Source: Pusillimonas sp. T7-7 (GTDB lineage: Bacteria > Pseudomonadota > Gammaproteobacteria > Burkholderiales > Burkholderiaceae_B). From it: a stretch of DNA of 64,000 bases. A model generated the notes under the pieces. The model was given only the letters and a program-made list of their open reading frames with translations. It ran no database searches and had not been told where the DNA came from. Below, in pieces: positions 1-8,476 of this stretch (within the stretch, counting starts at the first letter, position 1; every line of letters starts with the position of its first letter). Both the position numbers and the translations under genes were made by a program. The DNA lies in assembly GCF_000209655.1 (NCBI RefSeq), contig NC_015458.1, positions 3,348,001 to 3,412,000 on the forward strand, read 5' to 3'.

Positions 1-902
1 ACTTGAGCGAAAGCACGATGGGCGACTGGGTCGGTGGCACGCATCATTTACTGCGACCCTTGCTTGATGCGCTGCAACGCTACGTTTTTAGTTCGGCCAA
101 GCTGCATACGGATGACACACCCATCAATGTGCTGGCCCCAGGTGCAGGCAAAACGCGACAAGCGCGGCTGTGGGTATACACGCGCGACGATCGTCCCAGC
201 GGCGACACTGCCGCGCCGGCGGTCTGGTTCAGATACTCGCCCGATCGAAAAGGCATCCATCCGCAAACACACCTGAAAGACTATGCCGGCATTGTGCAAG
301 CCGACGCATTTGCCGGATACGATAAGGTCTACGCAACGGGCCGAGTCATCGAGGCCGGATGCTGGGCCCATGCGAGGCGTCGTTTCTACGATATCCATGC
401 CAAGCAGGCCACGCCCATCACGACGCATGTGCTTGATCGGATTGGCGCGCTTTATAAAATCGAATCGGGCATCCGGGGCAGCCCGCCCGAAGTACGACGT
501 GCAGCGCGTCAAGAACAGGCCGAACCCATCGTGATCGCATTGCATGCGTGGTTGCGAGAACAGTTGCCGACCCTATCACGTAAATCCGATACAGCGGACG
601 CCATTGGCTATGCCATGAATCATTGGCAGGCGCTGACACGCTTCTTGGACGATGGGCGTATCGAAATCGACAACAATGCCGCAGAAAGGGCCTTGCGCGG
701 GGTAAGCCTTGGCCGCAAGAACTATCTGTTTCTTGGATCGGATGCCGGCGGCGAGCGCGCCGCCACCATGTACAGCTTGCTGGGCACCGCCAAACTGAAC
801 GGCATCAATCCCGAAGCCTACCTTCGCCATGTGCTAACCGTCATCGCTGACCATCCGGTCAATCGCGTCGACGAACTGTTGCCCTGGAACGTGACGCTTT
901 AA
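1..902 (+). CDS. tnpC: IS66 transposase TnpC, C-terminal part (5' end outside window)
   Basis: This is the DDE transposase of IS66 copy 1. The reading frame is open from the first codon (position 3), and no start is needed because the gene begins upstream. The first residues ([11 protein letters not shown]) match the middle of the complete TnpC at 1658-3322 (ARSTLADWVGA), so about 260 residues are missing on the left. Visible catalytic elements are HTDDTP (first Asp), QADAFAGYD (second Asp) and [12 protein letters not shown] (Glu), followed by the conserved [18 protein letters not shown] stretch and the IS66 C-terminal tail ending in ELLPWNV. The sequence is clearly diverged from copy 2, so these are two different IS66 elements and not a duplication. 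The part present shows no frameshift. Confidence 0.9.
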   Translation, partial: LSESTMGDWVGGTHHLLRPLLDALQRYVFSSAKLHTDDTPINVLAPGAGKTRQARLWVYTRDDRPSGDTAAPAVWFRYSPDRKGIHPQTHLKDYAGIVQADAFAGYDKVYATGRVIEAGCWAHARRRFYDIHAKQATPITTHVLDRIGALYKIESGIRGSPPEVRRAARQEQAEPIVIALHAWLREQLPTLSRKSDTADAIGYAMNHWQALTRFLDDGRIEIDNNAAERALRGVSLGRKNYLFLGSDAGGERAATMYSLLGTAKLNGINPEAYLRHVLTVIADHPVNRVDELLPWNVTL

Positions 903-963
903 CTGCCGCTCTCCGACAATTATCTTGGCCGGTCCGTCAACACGGTACAGGCCGGATGCTTAC
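1..963 (+). mobile_element. IS66-family insertion sequence, copy 1 (right-hand part)
   Basis: This is the right part of an IS66-type element whose left part lies before the window. It carries the transposase tnpC and ends in GATGCTTAC at 955-963. The reverse of that end, GTAAGCATC, has the GTAAGC start typical of IS66 terminal repeats, and the 30 bases before it resemble the right end of the second IS66 at 3346-3375. The base after 963 continues in the middle of another IS66 tnpA gene, so this copy is inserted in copy 2. The expected 8-bp target duplication would be GATCCAGG (964-971); its partner would be upstream of the window and cannot be seen. Confidence 0.8.
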
Positions 964-1207
964 GATCCAGGAGCATGAGCGTTATGGTGAACGCGAGGCA
1001 GACGTGCTGCCCATGCCAGTTAAACGCGATATAGCGGCCCAGTTCATCCCACTGGCCCTACCGCAACAACAAGTACCGGCGCCACAGACACCGGCCTGTG
1101 AAGAGATTGTGATCGAGCTACAGCACAACGGTCTGAAGGCTTCAATTCGCTGGCCTGTGTCACAGGCCCAGCAGTGCGCCGCTTGGCTGCGCGAAGTGAT
1201 GCGATGA
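964..1207 (+). pseudogene. tnpA: IS66 accessory protein TnpA, 3' part, split by IS66 copy 1
   Basis: About 80 codons remain of the roughly 130-residue IS66 OrfA. The N-terminal helix-turn-helix half is missing because IS66 copy 1 ends at 963, inside the gene. The remaining frame ends in the family-typical tail EIVIELQHNGLKASIRWPVS...CAAWLREVMR. An ATG at 956 lies in the terminal repeat of copy 1 and is only accidentally in frame. The stop codon overlaps the tnpB start in an ATGA (1204-1207), which preserves the translational coupling usual in IS66. The gene is not expected to make a working TnpA. Confidence 0.8.
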
Positions 1208-1530
1208 TCCGGATCGATCAGATCTGGCTGGCGGTCGAACCGATGGATATGCGCGCCGGCACTGATACGGCCCTGGCTAGGGTGGTCAAGGTGTTCGGGG
1301 CGGCGCAACCGCATCATGCGTACCTGTTCGCTAATCGACGCGCCAACCGGTTGAAGGTGTTGGTGCACGACGGCATGGGCGTGTGGCTGGCTGCCAGGCG
1401 GCTGCATCAAGGCCGCTTTACCTGGCCACGGCCAGACGCGGCCGATCAGCGGCTCAGCCAAGAGCAGCTTCAGGCGCTGGTCATCGGCTTGCCCTGGCAC
1501 CGGCTCGACGGTGTGATCGACGCGCTGTAA
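1204..1530 (+). CDS. tnpB: IS66 accessory protein TnpB
   Basis: A 108-residue protein of the IS66 Orf2 (TnpB) family, needed with TnpA and TnpC for transposition of IS66 elements. The start chosen is the ATG at 1204, which overlaps the tnpA stop. This gives the typical N-terminus MIRIDQIWLAVEPMDMR and the family core HHAYLFANRRANRLKVLVHDGMG, followed by a C-terminal IGLPWHRLDG. The length is normal and there are no frameshifts. A 127-bp spacer (1531-1657) separates it from tnpC; I see no gene there. Confidence 0.9.
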   Translation: MIRIDQIWLAVEPMDMRAGTDTALARVVKVFGAAQPHHAYLFANRRANRLKVLVHDGMGVWLAARRLHQGRFTWPRPDAADQRLSQEQLQALVIGLPWHRLDGVIDAL

Positions 1531-1657
1531 CCCCATCTGGGCGGGTCATATTTACTGCGACGGTGGCCCACTTTTACTTTGCGCGCTCTGGGGTCTCGTT
1601 TGCAATCCGGGCATGCGCCAATAGCACGCGATTTACAGCCGTGGCACACTGTCGAGC

Positions 1658-3322
1658 ATGAAGTTGCCCGTGCCCGACCTTGACCAGATGGATGCCCCCG
1701 CCTTGAAGCAGTTGCTTCAAGAGCTTGAGGCTGAGCGCCGTCAAATGCAGGCACAGAATGAGCAGGCTGCCGCTGAATTGGAAGAGTTGCGAGCTCAACG
1801 CCAGCTGCTTGAACATGAGGTTGCGGCCACGCAAGAAATCCTCGTGCGCCGCGGGCAGATGCTGGCCTGCCAAGAAGACGAGATTCGCTTCAAAGACACC
1901 AAGATCGCGCAGTTAACCCATGAGATTGCCACCCTGAAGCGCTACCGCTTCGGCAAGAAGGGCGAGCAACTGCCGGGCGTGCAAGGCACGCTGCTCGAAG
2001 AAGCGGTCGAGGAAGACATTGCCGCCATCGAAACGGAGCTGGAGCTGCTGGCTGGCGTACCTTGCGTCGCACGCGCCAAGCGTCAGCCCAAGCGCCGGCC
2101 TATGCCCGAGCATCTGCCGCGCATTGAATATCGCCACGAACCCGACAGCACGACATGCCAATGCGGTTGCCAGCTGCAGCGCATCGGCGAAGATGTCAGC
2201 GAGAAGCTGGACTTTATCCCTGGTGTCTTGCGTGTTGAGCGCCACGTTCGCGGCAAGTGGGCATGCAAACAGTGCCAGACACTCACTCAGGCTCCGGTGC
2301 CCGCGCATGTGATTGATAAGGGCCTGCCCTCGACCGGGCTGCTCGCCCATGTGCTGGTGGCCAAGTACGCTGATCACCTGCCCCTGTATCGGCAAGAGAA
2401 GATCTTCGAGCGCGCCGGTATGAAGCTGGCACGGTCTACGCTGGCCGACTGGGTAGGCGCGAGTGGTGTACACCTGCAACCGCTGGCCGATGCCTTGCGC
2501 CAAGCAATACTCACGCATCGCGTAGTGCATGCCGATGAAACGCCGGTGCAGATGCTTAAACCACGCACCAAAAAGACGCACCGGGCCTATCTCTGGGCCT
2601 ATGCGCCCGGAGCCTTCGAAGATCTGCGTGCCGTGGTCTATGACTTTACGGAAGGTCGTGCTGGCGAACATGCCCGCGCCTTCCTGGGCAACTGGCAAGG
2701 CAGCTTGATCTGCGACGACTACGCTGGGTACAAGGCCTGCTTTACACAAGGCATGGTCGAGATAGGTTGCATGGCGCATGCACGTCGCAAATTCTTCGAA
2801 TTGCACGCCTCCAATAAAAGCCAACTGGCCGAGCAAGCTCTGCATTACATCGGTCGGCTCTACGAGATCGAGCGCCAGGCCAAAGACCTGCCAGGTGAAG
2901 ATCGAAGGCGGCTGCGCCAGGAGCAGGCTAAGCCTCTGGCCGAGGCATTACACACCTGGCTGCTCGCACAGCGAGAACGTGTTCCTGATGGCTCAGCCAC
3001 GGCCAAAGCGTTGGACTACAGCCTTAAGCGCTGGGCGGCACTGACGCGTTACCTGGACGACGGGCAATTGCCGATCGATAACAATCACATCGAACAACAG
3101 ATTCGACCGATCGCCATTGGCCGCAACAATTGGTTGTTTGCAGGTTCGCTGCGCGCCGGTAAACGGGCGGCTGCCGTCATGACACTTGTGCAGTCCGCCA
3201 AGCTCAATGGCCACGACCCCTATGCATATCTGAAGGATGTGTTGACTCGCTTGCCCACGCAACCGGCCAGTCGGATCGGCGAGCTGTTGCCACATAACTG
3301 GTCGCCTCAAACCACTGACTAA
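1658..3322 (+). CDS. tnpC: IS66 transposase TnpC (complete)
   Basis: A full-length 554-residue DDE transposase of the IS66 family. The N-terminal ~100 residues form a charged coiled-coil-like region, followed by a KRYRFGKKGEQ motif that is typical for the family. A cysteine cluster follows (CQCGCQ and CKQC, about residues 168-208), which is the IS66 zinc-finger region. The catalytic domain shows HADETPVQML (Asp), ICDDYAGYK (Asp) and PIDNNHIEQQIRP (Glu), then GRNNWLFAGS. The protein ends in GELLPHNW like copy 1. The frame is intact, so this copy could supply transposase, although its own tnpA is broken. Confidence 0.93.
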   Translation: MKLPVPDLDQMDAPALKQLLQELEAERRQMQAQNEQAAAELEELRAQRQLLEHEVAATQEILVRRGQMLACQEDEIRFKDTKIAQLTHEIATLKRYRFGKKGEQLPGVQGTLLEEAVEEDIAAIETELELLAGVPCVARAKRQPKRRPMPEHLPRIEYRHEPDSTTCQCGCQLQRIGEDVSEKLDFIPGVLRVERHVRGKWACKQCQTLTQAPVPAHVIDKGLPSTGLLAHVLVAKYADHLPLYRQEKIFERAGMKLARSTLADWVGASGVHLQPLADALRQAILTHRVVHADETPVQMLKPRTKKTHRAYLWAYAPGAFEDLRAVVYDFTEGRAGEHARAFLGNWQGSLICDDYAGYKACFTQGMVEIGCMAHARRKFFELHASNKSQLAEQALHYIGRLYEIERQAKDLPGEDRRRLRQEQAKPLAEALHTWLLAQRERVPDGSATAKALDYSLKRWAALTRYLDDGQLPIDNNHIEQQIRPIAIGRNNWLFAGSLRAGKRAAAVMTLVQSAKLNGHDPYAYLKDVLTRLPTQPASRIGELLPHNWSPQTTD

Positions 3323-3375
3323 AAGATAACGGCCGCTGACGCGGCCGTGTCAATGTGTGTTCCTCGAACGCTTAC

Positions 3376-3482
3376 TTTGGACTTACAACAATGAGAGGCC
3401 CAACATGGCCTTGGGCGGCATCACCCCGAGACAGAAACTAGCCAGTAAATATTTAACCGATTCTACTGTCGCTTACTGCTGA
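3376..3482 (+). pseudogene. IS3-family transposase OrfB, C-terminal remnant
   Basis: Reading in frame from 3378 gives WTYNNERPNMALGGITPRQK and then a short tail to a TGA at 3480-3482. This is the recognisable C-terminus of IS3-family (IS2-like) OrfB transposases, which carry a Tyr-Asn-Asn-x-Arg-Pro-Asn-Met...GGITP signature. Everything upstream has been displaced by IS66 copy 2, which ends at 3375. The GGGGGGATTACC at 3487-3498 may be the right terminal repeat of this IS3-family element. The remnant is too short to be listed as an ordinary gene and is not functional. Confidence 0.75.
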
Positions 3483-3672
3483 AAATGGGGGGATTACCGT
3501 TTTCCATTCCCTTCTTGGCATCGTCGACCCATTTCTCAACCTCCGACGGTGCAAGGTCGTATGAGCGGCTGGCCTCAGCGACCGTCGTCTTGCCTTGAAT
3601 GATGTCCACCACCAAGGCGCTTTTGCGCTTGGCTGTCCAGCGTTTGATGTCTTCTTCCATCTTGATACTCAT
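3463..3672 (-). pseudogene. IS3-type transposase OrfA, truncated
   Basis: The start is MSIKMEEDIKRW, with an upstream in-frame alternative start. The sequence through KSALVVDIIQGKTTVAEASR and PSEVEKWVDDAKKGMEN is typical of the N-terminal helix-turn-helix OrfA of one IS3-family subgroup, which should be about 90-100 residues. The frame leaves family similarity after GMEN, at about 3499, where the probable terminal repeat of the facing IS3-family remnant begins. The last ~12 codons (NPPIFSSKRQ) are translated out of that repeat. OrfB is absent. I read this as a gene broken by insertion of the neighbouring element. Confidence 0.7.
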
Positions 3673-3722
3673 GGTGATTTCCTCAATTATCACCTGAGCA
3701 GATTTTCACTGGGTCATTACAT

Positions 3723-5720
3723 TTATTTCCTGGGGTATGGCTTTAAAGAGTATCCAACCAACTCTAGTGAGTCATGTTCGCCAACCCAAACTCGAACTTC
3801 TATATCCGCGACATTAGCAGGCAAATGAACGGCTGCTTTATGCAAAAGCTCGCCGTTGACATCTTTTCCTACAACAAAGCGACCATGAACCATACGACCT
3901 TTATTCGAAACCACATCCAAATAAGCACTTCCAACGAAATCCGAAAAGCCATATAAGTTCAATTCGTAGTCGCCGGCCCCTAAAGAAGCATATGGACCAA
4001 AGACCAAAAAACCAGCCTTCCCATCAGTTTTTTTTGTGTTTTTTTGGAGAACGCCAACTGCAGCAGGAAGATTGGCGAACGACTTGCCTCCATAAACAAG
4101 GGAGGATTCATAGCAACCAGCATTAGATGGCACCTGCCACACCCGGGGACCTACCCAAAGCGAATACCCATTACCATCTTTAACTTGGTTGCCACCAGCA
4201 TCAATTAGCCTTTCTTTGATGGCTTCATCAACTGACCCACTTTTTAGGTAGTAAAGAGCATCACCTTTAGCACAAGACCAGCTTGGTCTTGTAAGCCAAG
4301 AAAAAATATGAAGACCTCCGTTAGCAAGCACAAGAGCCTGAGAATTCATATTGCTAATCAATGTATTTAATGGCATCATCCGCCAAAAATTTTCGCCGTA
4401 TATATTTTTGATTCCTGTCTTATCAGAAATTTCTTTTATATCCTGGATTGCCTCCGCAATACTTTTGGATTTTATAGCTTTATCAGGATCCCAATTAAAT
4501 TTCACCAAGTAAGCGAACCAAGATGACATTAAAAGACCTAATGTGAGTACAAGTATAGCCGCCATTTTTTTGGTAACAAACTCAGATGCAATATTATAGA
4601 GCCATTTAAAAACGAATAGTTTTGCTAGAAAAATAGCCCAAAGATAGTGACGTGAAGAGTCGGGGTTTAATGTCGCTACAGCAAGCGAACCTACAATTAG
4701 ACCGAATACAGCAGTTAGCTGAACCAAGCATAGCCTATCTCCATTCGTAATGTTCTGGATGCGTAAAGGGATTTGCTGTTTTGTCGCCACCATTTTCGTG
4801 GTATTAAGTAAACCAAAAAAGACAAAACCTAAATAACCTGCTGTTAGCAGAAGTGCGGCAGCAAGAACAAAAAAACCAAGCACCGAAAGAGGCTCTCCAG
4901 CAATGATATTTAAGCTTGATATACCTCCCAACGTCTCTCGAGTCGTTGTAATTAAATTATCTAAAATTTGATTGCTTGACTTAAAGATGATGGTGTTAAA
5001 AAAGTTCCAAGAGATAGGACGGATATTAATAAGTAACTTATTAGCAAAATAAGCTAATATAAAAGTTAGTCCGATAGGGAGCGCTGCCAGAATCGTTTTT
5101 TTTAAGCCAGAAATCAAGACAAGCGAAATCAGAATTGGTGCTAGTATCAAGAGTCCTCTTATGGGTGCTTCTGACGACATGGTAAACAAACAAACGCAAG
5201 CGGCAATAAGAAATAACTTGCTTTTGTTTGTAATATACAACCAAATAGAGACAACAGTCCCCAAGGAAAGAATGGCGTTTGAAAGGTGCGATTGTTGCCC
5301 CAGAACAAAATCAGAATCCCAATTACCAAGAGGAAGCAGCAACAGAATGGAAAAGAAAAATCCTTTCGTATTCGAATTAAAATAAGCAGATAAAAATAGA
5401 TAAAGCACGACACCCCAGAAAGCAATGCTTAACGAGGATCCAAAAACGAAGGCCTTATAGTCTGTGAAACCGACAAGCGAAGCCAGTGCAATGAACGGGC
5501 TTGACCTTAAAAACACAACCTGGTTGCCGTAGTTAAAATCTGCAGGGAGAAGTGAGCCCTCATCTAGAATCGCTTTGGCAAGAACGTGCATTGAGGCCGC
5601 ATCGCCATCAAACTCAAACGGGAAGAACCATCGATGATGAATGTAGCCGATACAAAAAACTATAATAGCGGTGAAAACAGGCCACAGATAGTTAGCGCTA
5701 TCTTTTTCTATATGAATCAT
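3723..5720 (-). CDS. Large polytopic membrane protein, candidate GT-C-type glycosyltransferase
   Basis: A 665-residue protein with a membrane segment at the N-terminus (about residues 12-28), roughly ten more hydrophobic segments up to about residue 420, and a soluble C-terminal part of about 200 residues rich in beta-type sequence (GAGDYELNLYGFSDFVGSAY near the end). The first outer loop has an acidic FDGDAAS motif, as often seen in GT-C fold transferases that use lipid-linked sugars. No family is recognised with confidence. It lies downstream of GtrA- and GtrB-like genes, where serotype-conversion clusters carry a large specific transferase (GtrC type), and this is the basis for the proposal. 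The gene is much more AT-rich than the rest of the window, which suggests horizontal acquisition. Confidence 0.6.
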   Translation of the reverse strand: MIHIEKDSANYLWPVFTAIIVFCIGYIHHRWFFPFEFDGDAASMHVLAKAILDEGSLLPADFNYGNQVVFLRSSPFIALASLVGFTDYKAFVFGSSLSIAFWGVVLYLFLSAYFNSNTKGFFFSILLLLPLGNWDSDFVLGQQSHLSNAILSLGTVVSIWLYITNKSKLFLIAACVCLFTMSSEAPIRGLLILAPILISLVLISGLKKTILAALPIGLTFILAYFANKLLINIRPISWNFFNTIIFKSSNQILDNLITTTRETLGGISSLNIIAGEPLSVLGFFVLAAALLLTAGYLGFVFFGLLNTTKMVATKQQIPLRIQNITNGDRLCLVQLTAVFGLIVGSLAVATLNPDSSRHYLWAIFLAKLFVFKWLYNIASEFVTKKMAAILVLTLGLLMSSWFAYLVKFNWDPDKAIKSKSIAEAIQDIKEISDKTGIKNIYGENFWRMMPLNTLISNMNSQALVLANGGLHIFSWLTRPSWSCAKGDALYYLKSGSVDEAIKERLIDAGGNQVKDGNGYSLWVGPRVWQVPSNAGCYESSLVYGGKSFANLPAAVGVLQKNTKKTDGKAGFLVFGPYASLGAGDYELNLYGFSDFVGSAYLDVVSNKGRMVHGRFVVGKDVNGELLHKAAVHLPANVADIEVRVWVGEHDSLELVGYSLKPYPRK

Positions 5721-6198
5721 TTATTCAAAACCTTTTCGACAGGAGCTGCGCTTGAGAGCTCTTCGATCCGTGCCATCAACCAGGTCCAGCGAATGGCAGC
5801 ATCCGTCTCATCCAGAAACATTTCACAATTGATCTGTTTGCGTTTGCCAGAAAACTTAGTACTGAAAAAATTCAATTGGTGCATGGGTCTGTGTTCTTAC
5901 GGCGATTGGTTGAAGCTGAGTATCAAATTACAACAGTTTATTAATACTGGGAGATTATTCAGGATTTTTCTGGAAAGAAAAATAATATTCTACCAATGAA
6001 ATCAACCAGTGCTATTCAGTCACAAAAAATTATAATTAAGAGTAACAGGGATGTCATTTAATATTTATATATAAATGTTAATTGTTTGATTTTTTTCAAT
6101 ATAATTGGTTTGAATTAAAGTGGCTAGTTCTATATCATCAATGGTATATTTATATTTTATAAGATATTTAAAAAATCTGTTCAGAATTTGATTTATTG
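5721..6198. other. AT-rich intergenic region, no gene seen
   Basis: About 480 bases, very AT-rich towards 6000-6200. Open frames here are short, lack convincing ribosome-binding sites and resemble no family I know. It separates the membrane protein gene from the methyltransferase and must contain the promoter of the former, but I cannot place one with confidence. Confidence 0.5.
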
Positions 6199-6882
6199 TT
6201 AGAGGATTTTTTTCATTTTAATATAATACTGTGCGCCTAAAGGTACACGTTTCAATATTGATTCGAGCCTGCGGAGGAAAGCAAGTTGCCGCGGGAAAAA
6301 TAAAGTATATGCATGCTGCGCAGAGAAGAAGCCAACTTGCTTGGCTAATTTAAGAGCTGCTTGGGGATTTATCATCTCAGCATTTATATCGAGGGGACAT
6401 CGCTCAAATACCCAACGCGTTGCTGGGTTATAGGGATTGTGCTCAAATAAATAGAACTGCCCATTCTCATCTAGATTGGCATAACATTTTGCTAACGCGG
6501 ATTGCCGTTGCTCAGGTGGTATATGGTGAAAGACGTTTGCAGCCACAATGACATCGAAATTTATGTCTGCAATTTTAGTCCAGTCAGAGAACAAATGCGC
6601 CGTAGGCTCGCGTTTGCTCGCAATTTCCAATGATTCTTGCGACACATCGTAACCCCAAATTTCGCTTCCGGGAAAGTGTTTGGCGAGGTATGGTAGACTT
6701 CGGCCCGCTCCACAACCAAAATCTAATATGCGTGTGGTTTTTAAACCCTTAAGGTGTTCAGCCATTAATGCTATTTTGTATTCAGCAAAATAGTTATCAT
6801 CATTTAAAGCTGCTGGTATTGAATCATTAAGTATTCGATCATAATTTTCAGCATGTTGATCAAATTCGGGTTTGCTCATCAT
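6199..6882 (-). CDS. Class I SAM-dependent methyltransferase
   Basis: A 227-residue protein with the Rossmann-fold SAM-binding motif I ILDFGCGAGRSLPYL (about residues 51-65), the acidic residue after strand beta2 in WGYDVS, and a motif resembling post-I/II in INFDVIVAANVFHHIPPE. The C-terminal half is less conserved and probably binds the acceptor. The protein starts at the first of two adjacent ATGs. Its position in a glycan-modification locus suggests methylation of a sugar or of a chain terminus, but nothing in the sequence fixes the acceptor. Gaps of 240 bp upstream and 480 bp downstream suggest it may be transcribed as its own unit. The region is AT-rich. Confidence 0.8.
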   Translation of the reverse strand: MMSKPEFDQHAENYDRILNDSIPAALNDDNYFAEYKIALMAEHLKGLKTTRILDFGCGAGRSLPYLAKHFPGSEIWGYDVSQESLEIASKREPTAHLFSDWTKIADINFDVIVAANVFHHIPPEQRQSALAKCYANLDENGQFYLFEHNPYNPATRWVFERCPLDINAEMINPQAALKLAKQVGFFSAQHAYTLFFPRQLAFLRRLESILKRVPLGAQYYIKMKKIL

Positions 6883-7124
6883 TTTTCCAAAAGTACTTAA
6901 GTGATTTGAATGTAGGGATAGTCACGTTAGTACGCAAGCTCAGCATATTATGGGGGCTATCGAAATATTGGCCGGAGGCGTTTATAGGCAATTTGTTAGC
7001 TGCATTAGTATAGATGTCCGCAGTTCCGCTCTGTTTGCAAAACAGGTTGTGATATGTTCCTCAGCGGCGGGCTTGTGGCCATTCGTGATAGCCTGGGTCG
7101 AATTTTTAGAGGTCATGAGATCGG

Positions 7125-7538
7125 TTATTTGTGCGGCTTTACTTTGGCAAATACTACAAACCGTTGGAGCAAATACATGCACACAGTATACGAAAGCACG
7201 GCCACCGTTTGAGCGATCATCACGTGAATGGACGCTCGAACATATCCCGCATAAAGCACGGCTAGATTTACGCAGTAGCTGAACAAGAATGCACAGACAA
7301 ATCGAATGCCTTCTTTACTTATGTGCCCGTGGCTCTTAAAAACAAATTTTTTCGACGCAAAAAAACTAGCCAATAAACCCAACATATAGCCAAAGAAGTT
7401 GGCCATTAGGGGAGAGAGCCCTATTAGCGTGAAAGCCCAGATCGCCGTCAAACCTGTCAAGGTATTAAAGATGCCGGCTGCAATATAGCGGGCATTTAAC
7501 TGAAGCTCATGGCGCCATCTGGACGTTTGACTATTCAT
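7125..7538 (-). CDS. GtrA-family membrane protein (putative polyprenyl-phosphate sugar flippase)
   Basis: A 137-residue protein with four predicted membrane helices, the usual GtrA/DPMS size and layout. The first helix pair contains GIFNTLTGLTAIWAF and the second MANFFGYMLGLLASFFASKKFVF, a stretch strongly typical of GtrA proteins. GtrA proteins are thought to translocate undecaprenyl-phosphate-linked sugars across the inner membrane in O-antigen modification. It overlaps the upstream glycosyltransferase gene by 4 bp (ATGA), so the two are translationally coupled. Confidence 0.85.
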   Translation of the reverse strand: MNSQTSRWRHELQLNARYIAAGIFNTLTGLTAIWAFTLIGLSPLMANFFGYMLGLLASFFASKKFVFKSHGHISKEGIRFVCAFLFSYCVNLAVLYAGYVRASIHVMIAQTVAVLSYTVCMYLLQRFVVFAKVKPHK

Positions 7539-8476
7539 GATTTGTCGGCCCAGGTTGTTTCGCGCACCACAAACTGCGGTTTACCGTTAATGCGCAAATA
7601 GGTACGGCCCAAATATTCGCCCAATAAGCCGACACAAAAGGTTTGAACTCCACCAACAAAAAGTACTGTTGCCATTAAAGATGTCCACCCCATGGCAATG
7701 CTGGGGTCAAGCAGTTTTTGCACGATGACGACGGCAACAAATATAAGGCTGACTGCTGCCAGACAGAAGCCGAAGAAGGTTGCTACCCGTAGTGGAAAGA
7801 CAGAAAAACTGGTTGCCATGCGCAGCCATAACGATATCGAGCGGCGCAGATTGTAATTTCCCTCGCCATCGTGGCGTGCTTGGTGTTTGATGTCTACCAC
7901 GGCAATAGAACGCGTGACTTCAAGAATAAGTCCGTCCAGGTATGCGTAGGGGCCGTCGTATTTAATGACTTCCTGCACCAGTTCGCGGCTTAAGGCTTTG
8001 AACGACGACAAGTACAAGCCTTGCGGTTTATCCAGCAAGACGGTGGCAACCCAGTCGTTAAAACGGCTGCCGATCTTTTTCCATAAGGCATGCTGGCGCT
8101 CGATGTAGCGTGTGTAGCAGGCGTCAGCTCCATTGTTGATTGCAGCCATCAGGTTGGTAATTTCGCTGGGCGGGTGCTGCAGGTCATCGTCCATAATGAT
8201 GACAACCTCGCCGCGAGCGTGGTTTAAGCCGGCCATGGTGGCGCTGTGTTGACCAAAGTTTTTTCGCAGCGAAATCCCGCGTATAAACGGATTGATTTTG
8301 GCTAGCTGGCCGATAACTTGCCAGCTATGGTCGGGGCTGCAGTCGTTGACAAGGATCAGTTCAAATTGCCCGGCTAGCCCTTGCTCTTCGAACGATGTTT
8401 TGATCTGTTCGACCAGTTCGGGCAGAATGCTTTGGCTTTTATAGACGGGTACAACAATGGATAGTTTCATGGTCAT
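7535..8476 (-). CDS. GtrB-like family 2 glycosyltransferase (polyprenyl-phosphate sugar synthase)
   Basis: 313 residues: an N-terminal GT2 domain starting with LSIVVPVYKSQSILPELVEQ, an IMDDDLQHPP motif with the DxD metal/nucleotide-sugar site at about residues 94-98, and two C-terminal membrane helices (about 230-255 and 265-290). This is the architecture of GtrB/DPM1-like enzymes, which transfer a sugar from a nucleotide donor to undecaprenyl phosphate on the cytoplasmic face. It overlaps the genes on both sides by 4 bp. Together with the GtrA-like protein it forms a donor-making and flipping pair. The sugar is not identifiable from sequence, but dTDP-sugar genes lie just upstream. Confidence 0.88.
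   Translation of the reverse strand: MTMKLSIVVPVYKSQSILPELVEQIKTSFEEQGLAGQFELILVNDCSPDHSWQVIGQLAKINPFIRGISLRKNFGQHSATMAGLNHARGEVVIIMDDDLQHPPSEITNLMAAINNGADACYTRYIERQHALWKKIGSRFNDWVATVLLDKPQGLYLSSFKALSRELVQEVIKYDGPYAYLDGLILEVTRSIAVVDIKHQARHDGEGNYNLRRSISLWLRMATSFSVFPLRVATFFGFCLAAVSLIFVAVVIVQKLLDPSIAMGWTSLMATVLFVGGVQTFCVGLLGEYLGRTYLRINGKPQFVVRETTWADKS

Larger units (their letters stand above)
964..3375 (+). mobile_element. IS66-family insertion sequence, copy 2, interrupted in tnpA by copy 1
   Basis: The element carries the tail of tnpA, a complete tnpB and a complete tnpC in the usual IS66 order. Its right end is CGAACGCTTAC at 3365-3375, reading GTAAGCGTTCG inward. Its left end and the first part of tnpA must lie left of copy 1, outside the window. 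The sequence after 3375 continues as the C-terminal coding region of an IS3-family transposase, so copy 2 is itself an insertion in another element. TTTGGACT (3376-3383) is the expected right copy of its 8-bp target duplication. Confidence 0.85.

Noticed and set aside
5634..5999. Plus-strand open frame of 121 codons overlapping the start of the membrane protein gene
   Set aside because: It begins inside the 5' part of the minus-strand gene, has no ribosome site and resembles no protein family; the AT-rich intergenic stretch gives chance frames.
6950..7282. Plus-strand open frame of 110 codons between the methyltransferase and GtrA genes
   Set aside because: It overlaps the GtrA gene on the other strand, has low-quality composition and no recognisable domain.
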